NCBI RefSeq assembly: GCF_003003275.1
Contig: NZ_PVTO01000005.1
Span: forward strand, 1-64,000
Length of the DNA: 64,000 bases
DNA from: Alkalibacterium olivapovliticus
GTDB taxonomy: Bacteria; Bacillota; Bacilli; Lactobacillales; Carnobacteriaceae_A
Direction of reading: 5' to 3'
This document shows positions 55,189 to 64,000 of this stretch, piece by piece. Both the position numbers and the translations under genes were made by a program. The notes below the pieces were generated by a model that was not told the origin of the DNA, ran no database searches, and saw nothing but the letters and a program-made list of their open reading frames with translations. Position 1 is the first letter of the stretch, and the number at the start of each line of letters is the position of its first letter.

Positions 55189-55244
55189 TAAAGATGTTAA
55201 CGTGTGGTAATATTAGTAATATAAAACTACACAAAGAGGTGAGC

Positions 55245-56351
55245 ATGATGTCCAGTATTAAAGAACACAGGTTTAATTTGTGTTTCGTACTGGCTGCCTG
55301 CTGCCTTTTTTTCTTTGGCTGCAGATCTTCTGAAAATGAAGCTGATGAAAGTGATGAACCAGAAGAAGTCCTGCAGCTGCTTGATGTGGAATACGAATCT
55401 TTTCAGAAAATAGTTGGATGGCTCGACAGAGAAACTCTGCTTGTTCATAAAGGCGATCATCAGTCTCATGATCTTTCCACACATAATTTATTTACGGGCG
55501 AGAGCAACTTAATATACGAAGATCAAAGTTATCTCTTAAGTGTAGAAATCAGTCATAACAATCAGCAGATTCTGTTTCAGGAAGTGTCCGATGAGGGTGT
55601 TTTTTTAAACATTATTGATTTAGATGGAGAAATAAGCCACACCCTTTCAATCAACTACAGCGGATATGTAACTTTGGACTGGAACTCAGTCAATCCAGAA
55701 CTGATTTTTTTATCTCATTATGACTATAATGTTGAAGAAGAAACTGAATCCATTCTGGTTCAGATTTGGGACTTATCCGATAATTCGTTAAAGCAGCGAC
55801 CCATCGCTTCACTTTATCCTCATTGGTATACATCAAACGTATATGTCTATGTCGATGAACTGGAAGGTCGTCATTTATACGTTGGTGATATTCGGGAGGA
55901 AAACACTGATATCATTATTAATCGGGATGTGAGGGATTTTTTTCTTCACGATGACACCTTTATCGGAGTGGTGCCTTCTGATATCAATGAAAATCTAGTT
56001 TACCTCTTTCATGAATACCCTTTTCTTGTAGGGGACAGTGTTATAACCATTCCTAAGGTTTCTATGAACAATGAACCAATGAAACCGCACATGACACAGG
56101 CCAATCGTAATGGGACGATTCTGGGGGTAATAGCAGAGGAATCCGTAGCACTGGAAGAAGAGTTGGGAAGCTATTCGCTTCAGCAGCTTAATTTCAGCGA
56201 TGAATCGACCGAAGATATAGTTGAACTGCCTTACGATGCACCTGTTTCACTCTCACCGGATGAACGTCATGTTCTCTTCGGGTGGCGATATGAGTATATT
56301 ATTGATCTTCGTTCCGGCGATATGCAGTCATTAATTAATGGACCCTCATAA
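55245..56351 (+). CDS. Probable lipoprotein, YqgU-like
   Basis: Protein of 368 residues. The N-terminal signal is short and hydrophobic (LCFVLAACCLFFFGC); Cys in FFGCRSS is the probable lipidated residue, although the lipobox is not ideal. The remainder has repeated WD/beta-propeller-like strands with VTLDWNSVNPELIFLS, LYVGDIR and VSLSPDERHVLFGW. Gene order after glcK matches Bacillus yqgU, an uncharacterised lipoprotein. The ATG at 55245 or 55248 follows AGAGGTGAG. Confidence 0.65.
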   Translation: MMSSIKEHRFNLCFVLAACCLFFFGCRSSENEADESDEPEEVLQLLDVEYESFQKIVGWLDRETLLVHKGDHQSHDLSTHNLFTGESNLIYEDQSYLLSVEISHNNQQILFQEVSDEGVFLNIIDLDGEISHTLSINYSGYVTLDWNSVNPELIFLSHYDYNVEEETESILVQIWDLSDNSLKQRPIASLYPHWYTSNVYVYVDELEGRHLYVGDIREENTDIIINRDVRDFFLHDDTFIGVVPSDINENLVYLFHEYPFLVGDSVITIPKVSMNNEPMKPHMTQANRNGTILGVIAEESVALEEELGSYSLQQLNFSDESTEDIVELPYDAPVSLSPDERHVLFGWRYEYIIDLRSGDMQSLINGPS

Positions 56352-56422
56352 AAATAGACTAGAATTTTTACTCTGTCTACTGTAAACTATTATATGAATA
56401 GGGAATAGAGAGGGAGTTTTTA

Positions 56423-56827
56423 TTGGATACTTGGACAATAGTAACAATTATATTATGGATCGGTATTATCGCGTGGGGAATCTGGGAATTAGTTCAGTTT
56501 TTCAGACGTAAAAATGCAGCAACTGCAATTGAAAATGATGAATTCAAGCAAAATATGCGTAAAGTTCAAATTGTCGATGTTAGAGGAAAAGATGATTTTG
56601 ATGCGGGTCACATATTAGGGGCTCGAAACATTCCGTACATGCAAATGAAACAACGCTTTGGAGAACTGCGCAAAGATCAGCCGATCTACCTTTATGACGA
56701 CAAGAAAACAATCAGTTACCGTTCAGCGCTTCTGCTGAAGAAAAATGGCTTCGATAATATATACGTGCTGAAAGACGGATACTCAAAATGGGACGGCAAA
56801 ATCAAACGTAAAAAGTCTTTAAATTAA
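56423..56827 (+). CDS. Rhodanese-like protein, YqhL type, lacking the usual active-site Cys
   Basis: Protein of 134 residues with one N-terminal membrane segment (about 3-25) and a rhodanese fold: VDVRGKDDFDAGHILGARNIP and YVLKDGYSKWDGKI. Where a catalytic Cys loop is expected after IYLY the sequence reads DDKKTISYRSA, with no Cys, so sulfurtransferase activity is unlikely. TTG start after AGAGGGAG. Order glcK, yqgU-like, yqhL agrees with Bacillus. Confidence 0.8.
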   Translation: MDTWTIVTIILWIGIIAWGIWELVQFFRRKNAATAIENDEFKQNMRKVQIVDVRGKDDFDAGHILGARNIPYMQMKQRFGELRKDQPIYLYDDKKTISYRSALLLKKNGFDNIYVLKDGYSKWDGKIKRKKSLN

Positions 56828-56885
56828 CAGAACTCCTTGCCTAGTTGCATTCGTTCTTTCAAGACGCTAGTTTATAGTAAATCAG

Positions 56886-56914
56886 AAAGGAAATCGATCA
56901 GGATTTCCTTTTTT
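56886..56914 (+). terminator. Terminator after the rhodanese-like gene
   Basis: AAAGGAAATC pairs with GGATTTCCTTT around a five-base loop, followed by six T. Confidence 0.9.
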
Positions 56915-56960
56915 GCATATCAACCCACAGAACAGAACTAATTAATTAAAGGAGCAGACC

Positions 56961-58445
56961 GTGGATATCAGACAAACGAAATGGGGACGCAAAGGCATCC
57001 GTCTCATCACAAGACAGCTTGACAGACGTGACAATAATGAGGTGCCTTACTGGATGGTCTACACTGCTTTATTTGCAGGATCTCTAATGGTGATCATGAA
57101 TCAGACAGCTATTAAAACGGCCTTACCGACGATGATAAATGATTTAAATGTCTCACCTTCTATAGGCCAGTGGACAGTATCAGGCTATACTCTCGTAAAA
57201 GGGATTATGGTGCCCATCACTGCCTTCGCAATGAACAAATTCCGTTCCCGAAATTTGTTTATTCTGATGATGATCATTTTCGGGATCGGGTCTTTTATTG
57301 CGGGACTCGGATTCCACTTCATTGTCGTGCTCTTCGGAACGCTTCTTCAGGGTGTTGGGGCAGGGATGGTCATTCCTCTTATGCAGACAATCATATTAAC
57401 TGTTTCACCGCCTGAAAAGCGCGGGAGTGCTCTAGGGCTGATGGGCGTCGTACTGGGCTTAGGGCCAACTCTTGGACCCGCTATGGGCGGTTGGATAGTC
57501 GACACGCTCTCATGGCATTTTATTTTCTATGGCCTGTTTGTCGGATCGATTTTAGTGATCCCCATTGCTTTATTGACGTTGACAGATGTTCTGCCGATGA
57601 GTAACCCGACGATCGACTGGGTATCGATAAGGCATTCACTGATTGGGTTCGGTGTTCTGCTGTTTGGTCTTTCATTAATGGGATCAGAGGGATTCGATTC
57701 AATTGTGGCATGGGTGTCGGTCGTCATCGGAGCACTGTTCATCTACTTGTTCATCAAGCGCAATTTAAACAGTCCGGATCCCATGCTGAACGTGTCTCTG
57801 TTTAAAAACAGAACATTCAGTCTAGCCGTCGTCATTACGATGCTCGGATTGATGGTCATTACAGGTATATCAAACGTGATGCCCATGTATATCCAGACTG
57901 TTTTGGGGCGTTCCGCAACATTATCGGGACTGATATTACTTCCAGGTGGGCTCTTCAAAGCTTTTATTTCACCGGTAACTGGTCGTATTTATGACCGGTA
58001 CGGCGTATCAAAAATTGCGCCACTAGGGGGATTGACTTTGTTTATAGGGACACTGCTTCTGGTTTTTGTCAGTCAGACGACACCGATCTGGTACATCGTT
58101 GGCATCTACCTTCTGTTGTCGATCGGATTTGGGGTCTTCAATATTCCGGTTACCACTGCTGGTATGAATGCACTGCCTGATGATCAGATGGGACACGGAA
58201 CCTCAGCCAGACAGACAGTGAGACAAATCGGCTCAAGTTTCGCTATTACATTAGTTTTCGCGTCCATGTCCATTGTGTCTGCTTTCGTTCATTCGCCTAC
58301 ACTTGAAGCGGCGGATGCAGGGGGAGCTGCTCCTGATTTAACGATTGAAGGAATTAGAGGAGGATTTGGGATGGTAGCTATACTAGCTTTCACAGCCTTC
58401 ATACTGACCTTTTTCTTAAAAGAAAAAACAAAAAAAGCACACTAA
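56961..58445 (+). CDS. MFS multidrug exporter, DHA2 (EmrB/QacA) family
   Basis: Membrane transporter of 494 residues with about 14 predicted segments. It has MNQTAIKTALPTMI in helix 1, and the drug/H+ antiporter motif C region GVVLGLGPTLGPAMGGWI (GxxxGPxxGG) in helix 5. PPEKRGSALGLMG follows the motif A loop. Close in type to Lactococcus LmrB and related proton-driven exporters; the substrate is not predictable. GTG start with AAAGGAG upstream. Single gene with a shared terminator. Confidence 0.88.
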   Translation: MDIRQTKWGRKGIRLITRQLDRRDNNEVPYWMVYTALFAGSLMVIMNQTAIKTALPTMINDLNVSPSIGQWTVSGYTLVKGIMVPITAFAMNKFRSRNLFILMMIIFGIGSFIAGLGFHFIVVLFGTLLQGVGAGMVIPLMQTIILTVSPPEKRGSALGLMGVVLGLGPTLGPAMGGWIVDTLSWHFIFYGLFVGSILVIPIALLTLTDVLPMSNPTIDWVSIRHSLIGFGVLLFGLSLMGSEGFDSIVAWVSVVIGALFIYLFIKRNLNSPDPMLNVSLFKNRTFSLAVVITMLGLMVITGISNVMPMYIQTVLGRSATLSGLILLPGGLFKAFISPVTGRIYDRYGVSKIAPLGGLTLFIGTLLLVFVSQTTPIWYIVGIYLLLSIGFGVFNIPVTTAGMNALPDDQMGHGTSARQTVRQIGSSFAITLVFASMSIVSAFVHSPTLEAADAGGAAPDLTIEGIRGGFGMVAILAFTAFILTFFLKEKTKKAH

Positions 58446-58510
58446 AAAACTTCAACACAGTGAGTCGGACAGCCAAACAGCTGCTTGCTCGTACTGATGT
58501 TGAATTTTTT
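58444..58510. terminator. Bidirectional terminator between the MFS gene and ppsR
   Basis: AAAAAACTTCAACA (58444-58457) pairs with TGTTGAATTTTTT (58498-58510), with a roughly 40-base loop. Confidence 0.75.
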
Positions 58511-58514
58511 CTAG

Positions 58515-59324
58515 TTAAACATTCAATGAGTTGATTATGATGGCAGAGGTTTCTTCAATTGATTTAGTCGCGACATTAATAATCTGACAGTTCAATTTTT
58601 TGTAGATTTCATCGGCATATCTAATTTCTTTTCGGATACGGTTTCTATCGGAATACGGCGTTTCTGCTTCCATACCGTAAGACAGCATTCGTTCTTTCCG
58701 AATATTGGACAGCATTTCTTCGTCATTAGTCAATCCGACAATTTTACTTGGATCGACTTGCCAGATTTCATCAGGCAATTTTGATTCAGGTAAAAGAGGA
58801 AGGTTCGCTACTTTGTAATTCTGATTGGCCAGGAAAATGCTGAGCGGTGTCTTGGACGTTCTCGAAATACCCAAAATAACGATATCCGCTTCAAGAAACC
58901 CTTTAGGATCTTTTCCGTCATCGAAGCGAACGGCAAATTCAAGGGCACCGATCCGGTCAAAATACTTCTCATCCAGTTTATGCATGGCACCCGGTTTGTG
59001 CGTAGGCAGTGCGTTCGACCGTAAAGTCAGCTCATTAATAAGAGGGTTGATAATATCAAAACATGTCAGCGATTCTCTGGTACAGAACTCCTCAATGATG
59101 TCCACTAGAGCTGGATCGACAAACGTGTGAAGAACGATTGCGTCAGCCTCTTTTGCTTTTTCCAGTATAGTAATGATCTGATCCTCCTGCCTGACAAAGG
59201 GGAAATTTTTAAGATCAAATAGTGTATCCGGAAATTGTGCTCTTGCTGCGTAAAAAATATTACTGGCTGTTCCACCGACAGAATCTGATAACACAAAGAT
59301 CGTTGCGGCTGATTCTTTCGACAT
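58515..59324 (-). CDS. ppsR: Pyruvate, phosphate dikinase regulatory protein (DUF299 kinase/phosphorylase)
   Basis: Bifunctional ADP-dependent kinase and phosphate-dependent phosphorylase of 269 residues that switches PPDK off and on. It shows IFVLSDSVGGTASN at the N-terminus, the P-loop LGISRTSKTPLS (about 150-161), HKPGAMHKLDEKYF and the C-terminal DRNRIRKEIRYADEIY. ATG 59324 has GGAAGGA upstream; six more codons upstream lack a site. It is the YqfL homologue; ppdK itself is not in the window. Confidence 0.9.
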   Translation of the reverse strand: MSKESAATIFVLSDSVGGTASNIFYAARAQFPDTLFDLKNFPFVRQEDQIITILEKAKEADAIVLHTFVDPALVDIIEEFCTRESLTCFDIINPLINELTLRSNALPTHKPGAMHKLDEKYFDRIGALEFAVRFDDGKDPKGFLEADIVILGISRTSKTPLSIFLANQNYKVANLPLLPESKLPDEIWQVDPSKIVGLTNDEEMLSNIRKERMLSYGMEAETPYSDRNRIRKEIRYADEIYKKLNCQIINVATKSIEETSAIIINSLNV

Positions 59325-59399
59325 ATTGATCAGTCCTTCCAAAGAGTTTATACTTTAAGTATATAGTAATCGTGCACTTATTTGAACCGAAAATGATTC

Positions 59400-59427
59400 T
59401 TGAATAATTCTTATATTTCGTTATACT
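59400..59427 (+). promoter_or_regulatory. Sigma-A promoter of zur
   Basis: TTGAAT (59400-59405), 16 bases, TATACT (59422-59427), 36 bases before the TTG start. Confidence 0.6.
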
Positions 59428-59462
59428 AGTATAGAGACTCTAACATAAAGGAAGCGATTCTG

Positions 59463-59885
59463 TTGACAGCGTTTGAACAAGCCGTTAAAACCCTTAAACG
59501 TAACGGGTATAAAACAACGGGTAAACGACAGCGTATTTTAGAAATCTTATATAACAGAAAAAAATACATGTCTGCCAAAGAAGTACAGGATCATTTAAAA
59601 GAAATGTTTCCTGGTATCAGTCCTGACACCATTTACCGTAACTTACACACATTTGTAGAATTATCAGTAGTCGAAGAGACTGAATTGAACGGCGAAAAAT
59701 TATTCCGATCCAGCTGTGATGTCCATGGTCACCATCACCACTTTATCTGTACTGAATGCGGAAAGACAAGGGAACTTGAGATGTGTCCGCTGGATTTATT
59801 TCAGGAGCAACTCCCTGGATGCGAGGTAACTTCTCATCGATTTGAATTGTTTGGAAAATGTCAGGATTGCTGCCTGACCGCCTGA
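59463..59885 (+). CDS. zur: Fur-family zinc uptake regulator Zur
   Basis: Repressor of 140 residues. The winged helix covers about 10-80 (MSAKEVQDHLKEMFPGISPDTIYRNLHTF); the dimerisation/metal domain has HGHHHHFICTECGKTRELEMCP. Two CxxC pairs (CTEC and CQDC) form the structural zinc site. The pattern is much closer to Bacillus Zur (YqfV) than to Fur or PerR. TTG start after AAAGGAAG. It lies upstream of rpsU in this group. Confidence 0.88.
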   Translation: MTAFEQAVKTLKRNGYKTTGKRQRILEILYNRKKYMSAKEVQDHLKEMFPGISPDTIYRNLHTFVELSVVEETELNGEKLFRSSCDVHGHHHHFICTECGKTRELEMCPLDLFQEQLPGCEVTSHRFELFGKCQDCCLTA

Positions 59886-59945
59886 GGCCACTGACTGAAA
59901 TATGAGAGTGTTTACATTTTGTCCATAATTATTTTGGACAGAGTG

Positions 59946-59974
59946 TTGACGCTCTCTATTTATTTCTATATAAT
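59946..59974 (+). promoter_or_regulatory. Strong sigma-A promoter of rpsU-yqeY
   Basis: TTGACG (59946-59951), 17 bases, TATAAT (59969-59974), about 135 bases before rpsU. Confidence 0.8.
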
Positions 59975-60110
59975 TAAAAATGAATCGTTTGAATGCATTC
60001 GTGCATATTAAATGATTACATCATTTATTGATAGGGAAGACCAATTGTGAATATACTACTATTTATTAGCAATCGGAACGCCCTGAACGTACGAGGGGAG
60101 GGGAAGAACG

Positions 60111-60284
60111 TTGACTAAAACAGATATCAAGAAAGGTGAAAGTCTTGATGATGCTCTTCGTCGTTTCAAACGTTCCGTATCTAAGACGGGCACTTTGAAA
60201 GAAGCCCGTAAACGTGAATACTATGACAAGCCGAGTGTTAAGCGTAGAAAGAAATCTGAGGAAGCACGTAAGCGTAAGTTCTAA
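60111..60284 (+). CDS. rpsU: 30S ribosomal protein S21
   Basis: Basic protein of 57 residues. The translation starts with TTG: (M)[18 protein letters not shown], followed by [19 protein letters not shown] and ending [10 protein letters not shown], the S21 family pattern throughout. GAGGGGAAG lies before the TTG at a good distance. It heads the rpsU-yqeY unit; S21 sits near the 3' end of 16S rRNA on the 30S platform. It is easily missed because of its size and TTG start. Confidence 0.95.
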   Translation: MTKTDIKKGESLDDALRRFKRSVSKTGTLKEARKREYYDKPSVKRRKKSEEARKRKF

Positions 60285-60326
60285 GGTTAATCCTTTGAAT
60301 GTTACCCTCAAACAGAAGGTGATTGT

Positions 60327-60773
60327 ATGTCTCGTCTTGATGAGTTGAATCAGGATATGAAAATCGCGATGAAAGCTAAAGATAAGGAGAAATTGTCTAC
60401 TATCCGTATGTTAAAATCTGCCTTACAGAATGAACAGATCAATAAGGGAGACGAACTGACGGATGAAGACGAATTGACTATTCTTTCCCGCGAGAAAAAA
60501 CAGCGCGTCGAATCTTTAAACGAGTTTAAGGCAGCCGGTCGAGATGATCTGGTTGTCAAACTGGAAAAAGAAATCGGAATCGTTGACACTTATCTGCCAG
60601 CACAGTTGAGCGAAGAAGACATTCGTGAAATTGTGCAGGACACAGTTGAACAGACTCAGTCTTCCTCAATGAAAGATATGGGTAAGGTAATGGGTGCATT
60701 GATGCCTAGAGTTAAAGGTAAAGCTGACGGCAATCTTGTGAATTCGATTGTTAAAGAAGAACTGAATAAGTAA
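60327..60773 (+). CDS. yqeY: GatB/YqeY domain protein
   Basis: Protein of 148 residues: an N-terminal helical part (LDELNQDMKIAMKAKDKEKLSTIRMLKSALQNEQI) and a C-terminal YqeY/GatB tail domain (EEDIREIVQDTVEQ, GKVMGALMPRVKGKADGNLVNSIVKEEL). The tail domain in GatB binds tRNA, so a tRNA-related role is likely but unproven. GAAGGTGAT precedes the ATG. Next to rpsU as in most Firmicutes. Confidence 0.92.
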   Translation: MSRLDELNQDMKIAMKAKDKEKLSTIRMLKSALQNEQINKGDELTDEDELTILSREKKQRVESLNEFKAAGRDDLVVKLEKEIGIVDTYLPAQLSEEDIREIVQDTVEQTQSSSMKDMGKVMGALMPRVKGKADGNLVNSIVKEELNK

Positions 60774-60780
60774 GAGAGAC

Positions 60781-60826
60781 AACCGCGACTATCTGGACTA
60801 TCTGTTCAGACACTCGCGGTTTTTTC
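60781..60826 (+). terminator. Terminator after yqeY
   Basis: ACCGCGA and TCGCGGT flank a 25-base loop with further pairing, followed by six T. Confidence 0.85.
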
Positions 60827-61020
60827 TGTTTTATTCTCCCTTTTATTTTTCAGCTCTGGTTAATCCCTGAGCCTCGTCCCTGATTGAGATGGCAAGTCAC
60901 TACAGATGATTGTTCATAAAAGCTGTAAACTCCTTACTTTTCAGCACCTTTTATGGAGATTTAGTTCAATTTATGCTATGATTTAAAGGAATCAATTTAC
61001 TTAAAGGAGATGTCAACTGG

Positions 61021-61989
61021 TTGACTCAATTTACCGATAAAAAACGAATCGAACTGGAAGACTCGCAACGAGTCTTTTCACTATTTGGACCTCAAAACAG
61101 TTATTTGACTTTGATCGAAGAGGAAATGGCTGTTTCCATTTCAAGTCGAGGTACTCAACTTGAAATCGAGGGCGAACCTGACATGATTAATCTCATCGAG
61201 ACTTTATTTAATCAATTATTAACGCTCGATGATAAAGGGATCAGTATCAAAAAAGCGGATATCATGGCAGCTGTCCGCATGGCCAAACAAGGCAAATTGT
61301 CACAGTTCGTGCGGATGTATGAAGAGGAAATTACTAGAGATAAAGAAAACAAAGCAATCCGTGTTAAAAATGTGGGTCAGCGAGATTATGTAGAAGCCAT
61401 CAAAAAGAATGACATCGTCTTTGGTGTTGGACCAGCAGGAACAGGTAAAACGTTTGTGGCCGTGGCCATGGCTGTTGCTGCGATGAGAAGAGGAGAAATA
61501 AAGCGCATCATTTTAACGCGTCCTGCCGTAGAAGCAGGTGAAAGTTTAGGCTTTCTGCCTGGTGATTTAAAGGAAAAAGTGGATCCTTATCTTAGACCCC
61601 TTTACGATGCCCTGTATACTATTTTCGGAACAGAGCACACCAATCGTCTGCTCGAAAGAGAAACGATCGAGATTGCTCCACTTGCTTATATGCGGGGAAG
61701 AACACTGGATGATGCCTTTATTATCCTGGATGAAGCTCAAAATACGACCGTTCAGCAGATGAAAATGTTCCTGACCCGACTGGGATTCGGTTCTAAAATG
61801 GTCATTAATGGGGATATTACGCAAGTTGACTTGCCCAAAAGAACGCCAAGCGGACTGATTCATGCTGAGAGGGTCCTGACAGAAGTCAAAGGAATCGCTC
61901 ATATTAAATTTGAAGCTGAAGACGTCGTCAGACACCCACTTGTTGCGAAAGTGATACGTGCATATGATAATGAAACGGATAGTGATTAA
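61021..61989 (+). CDS. phoH: PhoH-like ATPase
   Basis: Protein of 322 residues. An N-terminal KH-like portion covers about 1-100; the ATPase domain has Walker A GVGPAGTGKTFVAVA (about 140) and Walker B FIILDEAQNT, then LTRLGFGSKMVINGDITQVDLP, highly conserved in PhoH. Probably an RNA-associated ATPase working with YbeY in ribosome maturation. TTG start with AAAGGAG eleven bases upstream. It begins the phoH-ybeY-dgkA-cdd-era operon; ybeY starts one base after its stop. Confidence 0.93.
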   Translation: MTQFTDKKRIELEDSQRVFSLFGPQNSYLTLIEEEMAVSISSRGTQLEIEGEPDMINLIETLFNQLLTLDDKGISIKKADIMAAVRMAKQGKLSQFVRMYEEEITRDKENKAIRVKNVGQRDYVEAIKKNDIVFGVGPAGTGKTFVAVAMAVAAMRRGEIKRIILTRPAVEAGESLGFLPGDLKEKVDPYLRPLYDALYTIFGTEHTNRLLERETIEIAPLAYMRGRTLDDAFIILDEAQNTTVQQMKMFLTRLGFGSKMVINGDITQVDLPKRTPSGLIHAERVLTEVKGIAHIKFEAEDVVRHPLVAKVIRAYDNETDSD

Positions 61990-61990
61990 A

Positions 61991-62447
61991 ATGGAAACAA
62001 TTATATATGATGAAACAGACAAAATAACTGAAGACATGGTCGATTGGATGGAAGACCTGCTGAATGTTGCAGCTGGCAAGTTAAACGTCACTGACAAAGC
62101 AGAAGTATCCATTACTGTAGTCACTAATGATAAAATCAGAGAAATAAACAAAGAGTACCGTGATAAAGATCAGGTAACAGATGTCATCAGTTTTGCCATT
62201 GAAGATGATGAAGAAGATCTGTTCAAGGAATTCGACTTAGACGGTATTACGATCCCGAGAGATCTAGGTGATATCTTTATTTCTTATGATAAAGCAGTGG
62301 AGCAGGCAACCGAATTCGGACATTCAGTTGAAAGAGAATTGGGTTTTCTGATGGTACACGGTTTCCTTCACTTAAATGGCTATGACCACATGACAACAGA
62401 AGAAGAGAAGATCATGTTTTCATTACAAGAGGAGATTCTGAAGGAAT

Positions 62448-62464
<17 letters not shown>
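61991..62464 (+). CDS. ybeY: Endoribonuclease YbeY
   Basis: Zinc endoribonuclease of 157 residues for 16S rRNA maturation and quality control. The catalytic motif HGFLHLNGYDH (HGxLHLxGYDH) is intact, preceded by LGDIFISYDKAVEQA. ATG 61991 gives the family's usual length; no strong ribosome site is present, so translation is probably coupled to phoH, whose stop is one base before. Its end overlaps dgkA by 17 bases. The c-di-AMP phosphodiesterase gene pgpH (yqfF), often between phoH and ybeY, is absent. Confidence 0.92.

Positions 62465-64000
<1,536 letters not shown>

Noticed and set aside
61567-62151. Minus-strand frame of 194 codons across phoH and ybeY
   Set aside because: It is antisense to two certain genes, its composition is that of a reverse-strand shadow, and no ribosome site was seen.

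Overview
The window looks like chromosomal DNA of a low-to-moderate GC Gram-positive bacterium of the order Lactobacillales. A motile genus of the Carnobacteriaceae (Alkalibacterium or Marinilactibacillus type) is my best guess. This rests on strong AGGAGG ribosome sites, many TTG and GTG starts, TTGACA/TATAAT promoters, Bacillus-like gene order (ypiA-ypiB-ypjD-cca-dinG-ypmB-asnS-dnaD-nth; rpsU-yqeY-phoH-ybeY-dgkA-cdd-era; pbpA-rpmG-gluP-glcK-yqgU-yqhL), and motility-type genes beside a lactic-acid-bacterium style argR/argS/arcA set. The genus is inference.

Region 1 (1-18.7 kb) is the most interesting part. It opens with the 5' end of a group IIC intron inserted just behind a transcription terminator. 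Then come two chemoreceptor genes, one interrupted by an in-frame TAG, both preceded by the same sigma-D/sigma-28-like promoter pattern. Next are an EAL (c-di-GMP phosphodiesterase type) protein with a degenerate GGDEF domain and a membrane diguanylate cyclase with an intact GGEEF. The cyclase gene overlaps a complete type IVa pilus gene set: three minor pilins, PilB, PilT, PilC, major pilin, PilD, PilM, PilN, PilO. PilB starts with two copies of the MshEN c-di-GMP-binding motif. Synthesis, breakdown and a likely receptor of c-di-GMP are therefore encoded next to the machine they would control. I regard this as the best candidate for a little-described system.

Region 2 (18.8-31.6 kb) is housekeeping: TPR protein YpiA, YpiB, a MazG-like protein, CCA-adding enzyme, DinG exonuclease/helicase, YpmB, AsnS, DnaD, endonuclease III (two Fe-S cysteines missing), an aspartate aminotransferase, a YtxH protein and a lone arginine deiminase. 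The cca start is preceded by a hairpin that separates it from its ribosome site.

Region 3 (31.6-46.3 kb) holds a DUF2188 protein, RlmA, a candidate small RNA or leader, Ddl, QueG, TrmL, ArgS with a possible attenuator, ArgR with three tandem 10-bp repeats in front of it, a hexose-phosphate mutase, Zwf, an aldehyde dehydrogenase, CshB and a DUF1189 protein.

Region 4 (46.4-64 kb) holds SodA, a class B penicillin-binding protein, L33, a decayed BCCT osmolyte transporter, three small envelope or unknown proteins, rhomboid protease, glucokinase, a lipoprotein, a rhodanese-like protein, an MFS exporter, the PPDK regulator, Zur, S21, YqeY, PhoH, YbeY, DgkA, Cdd and the start of Era, which runs off the right edge. 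I saw no tRNA or rRNA gene, CRISPR array, insertion sequence or prophage.
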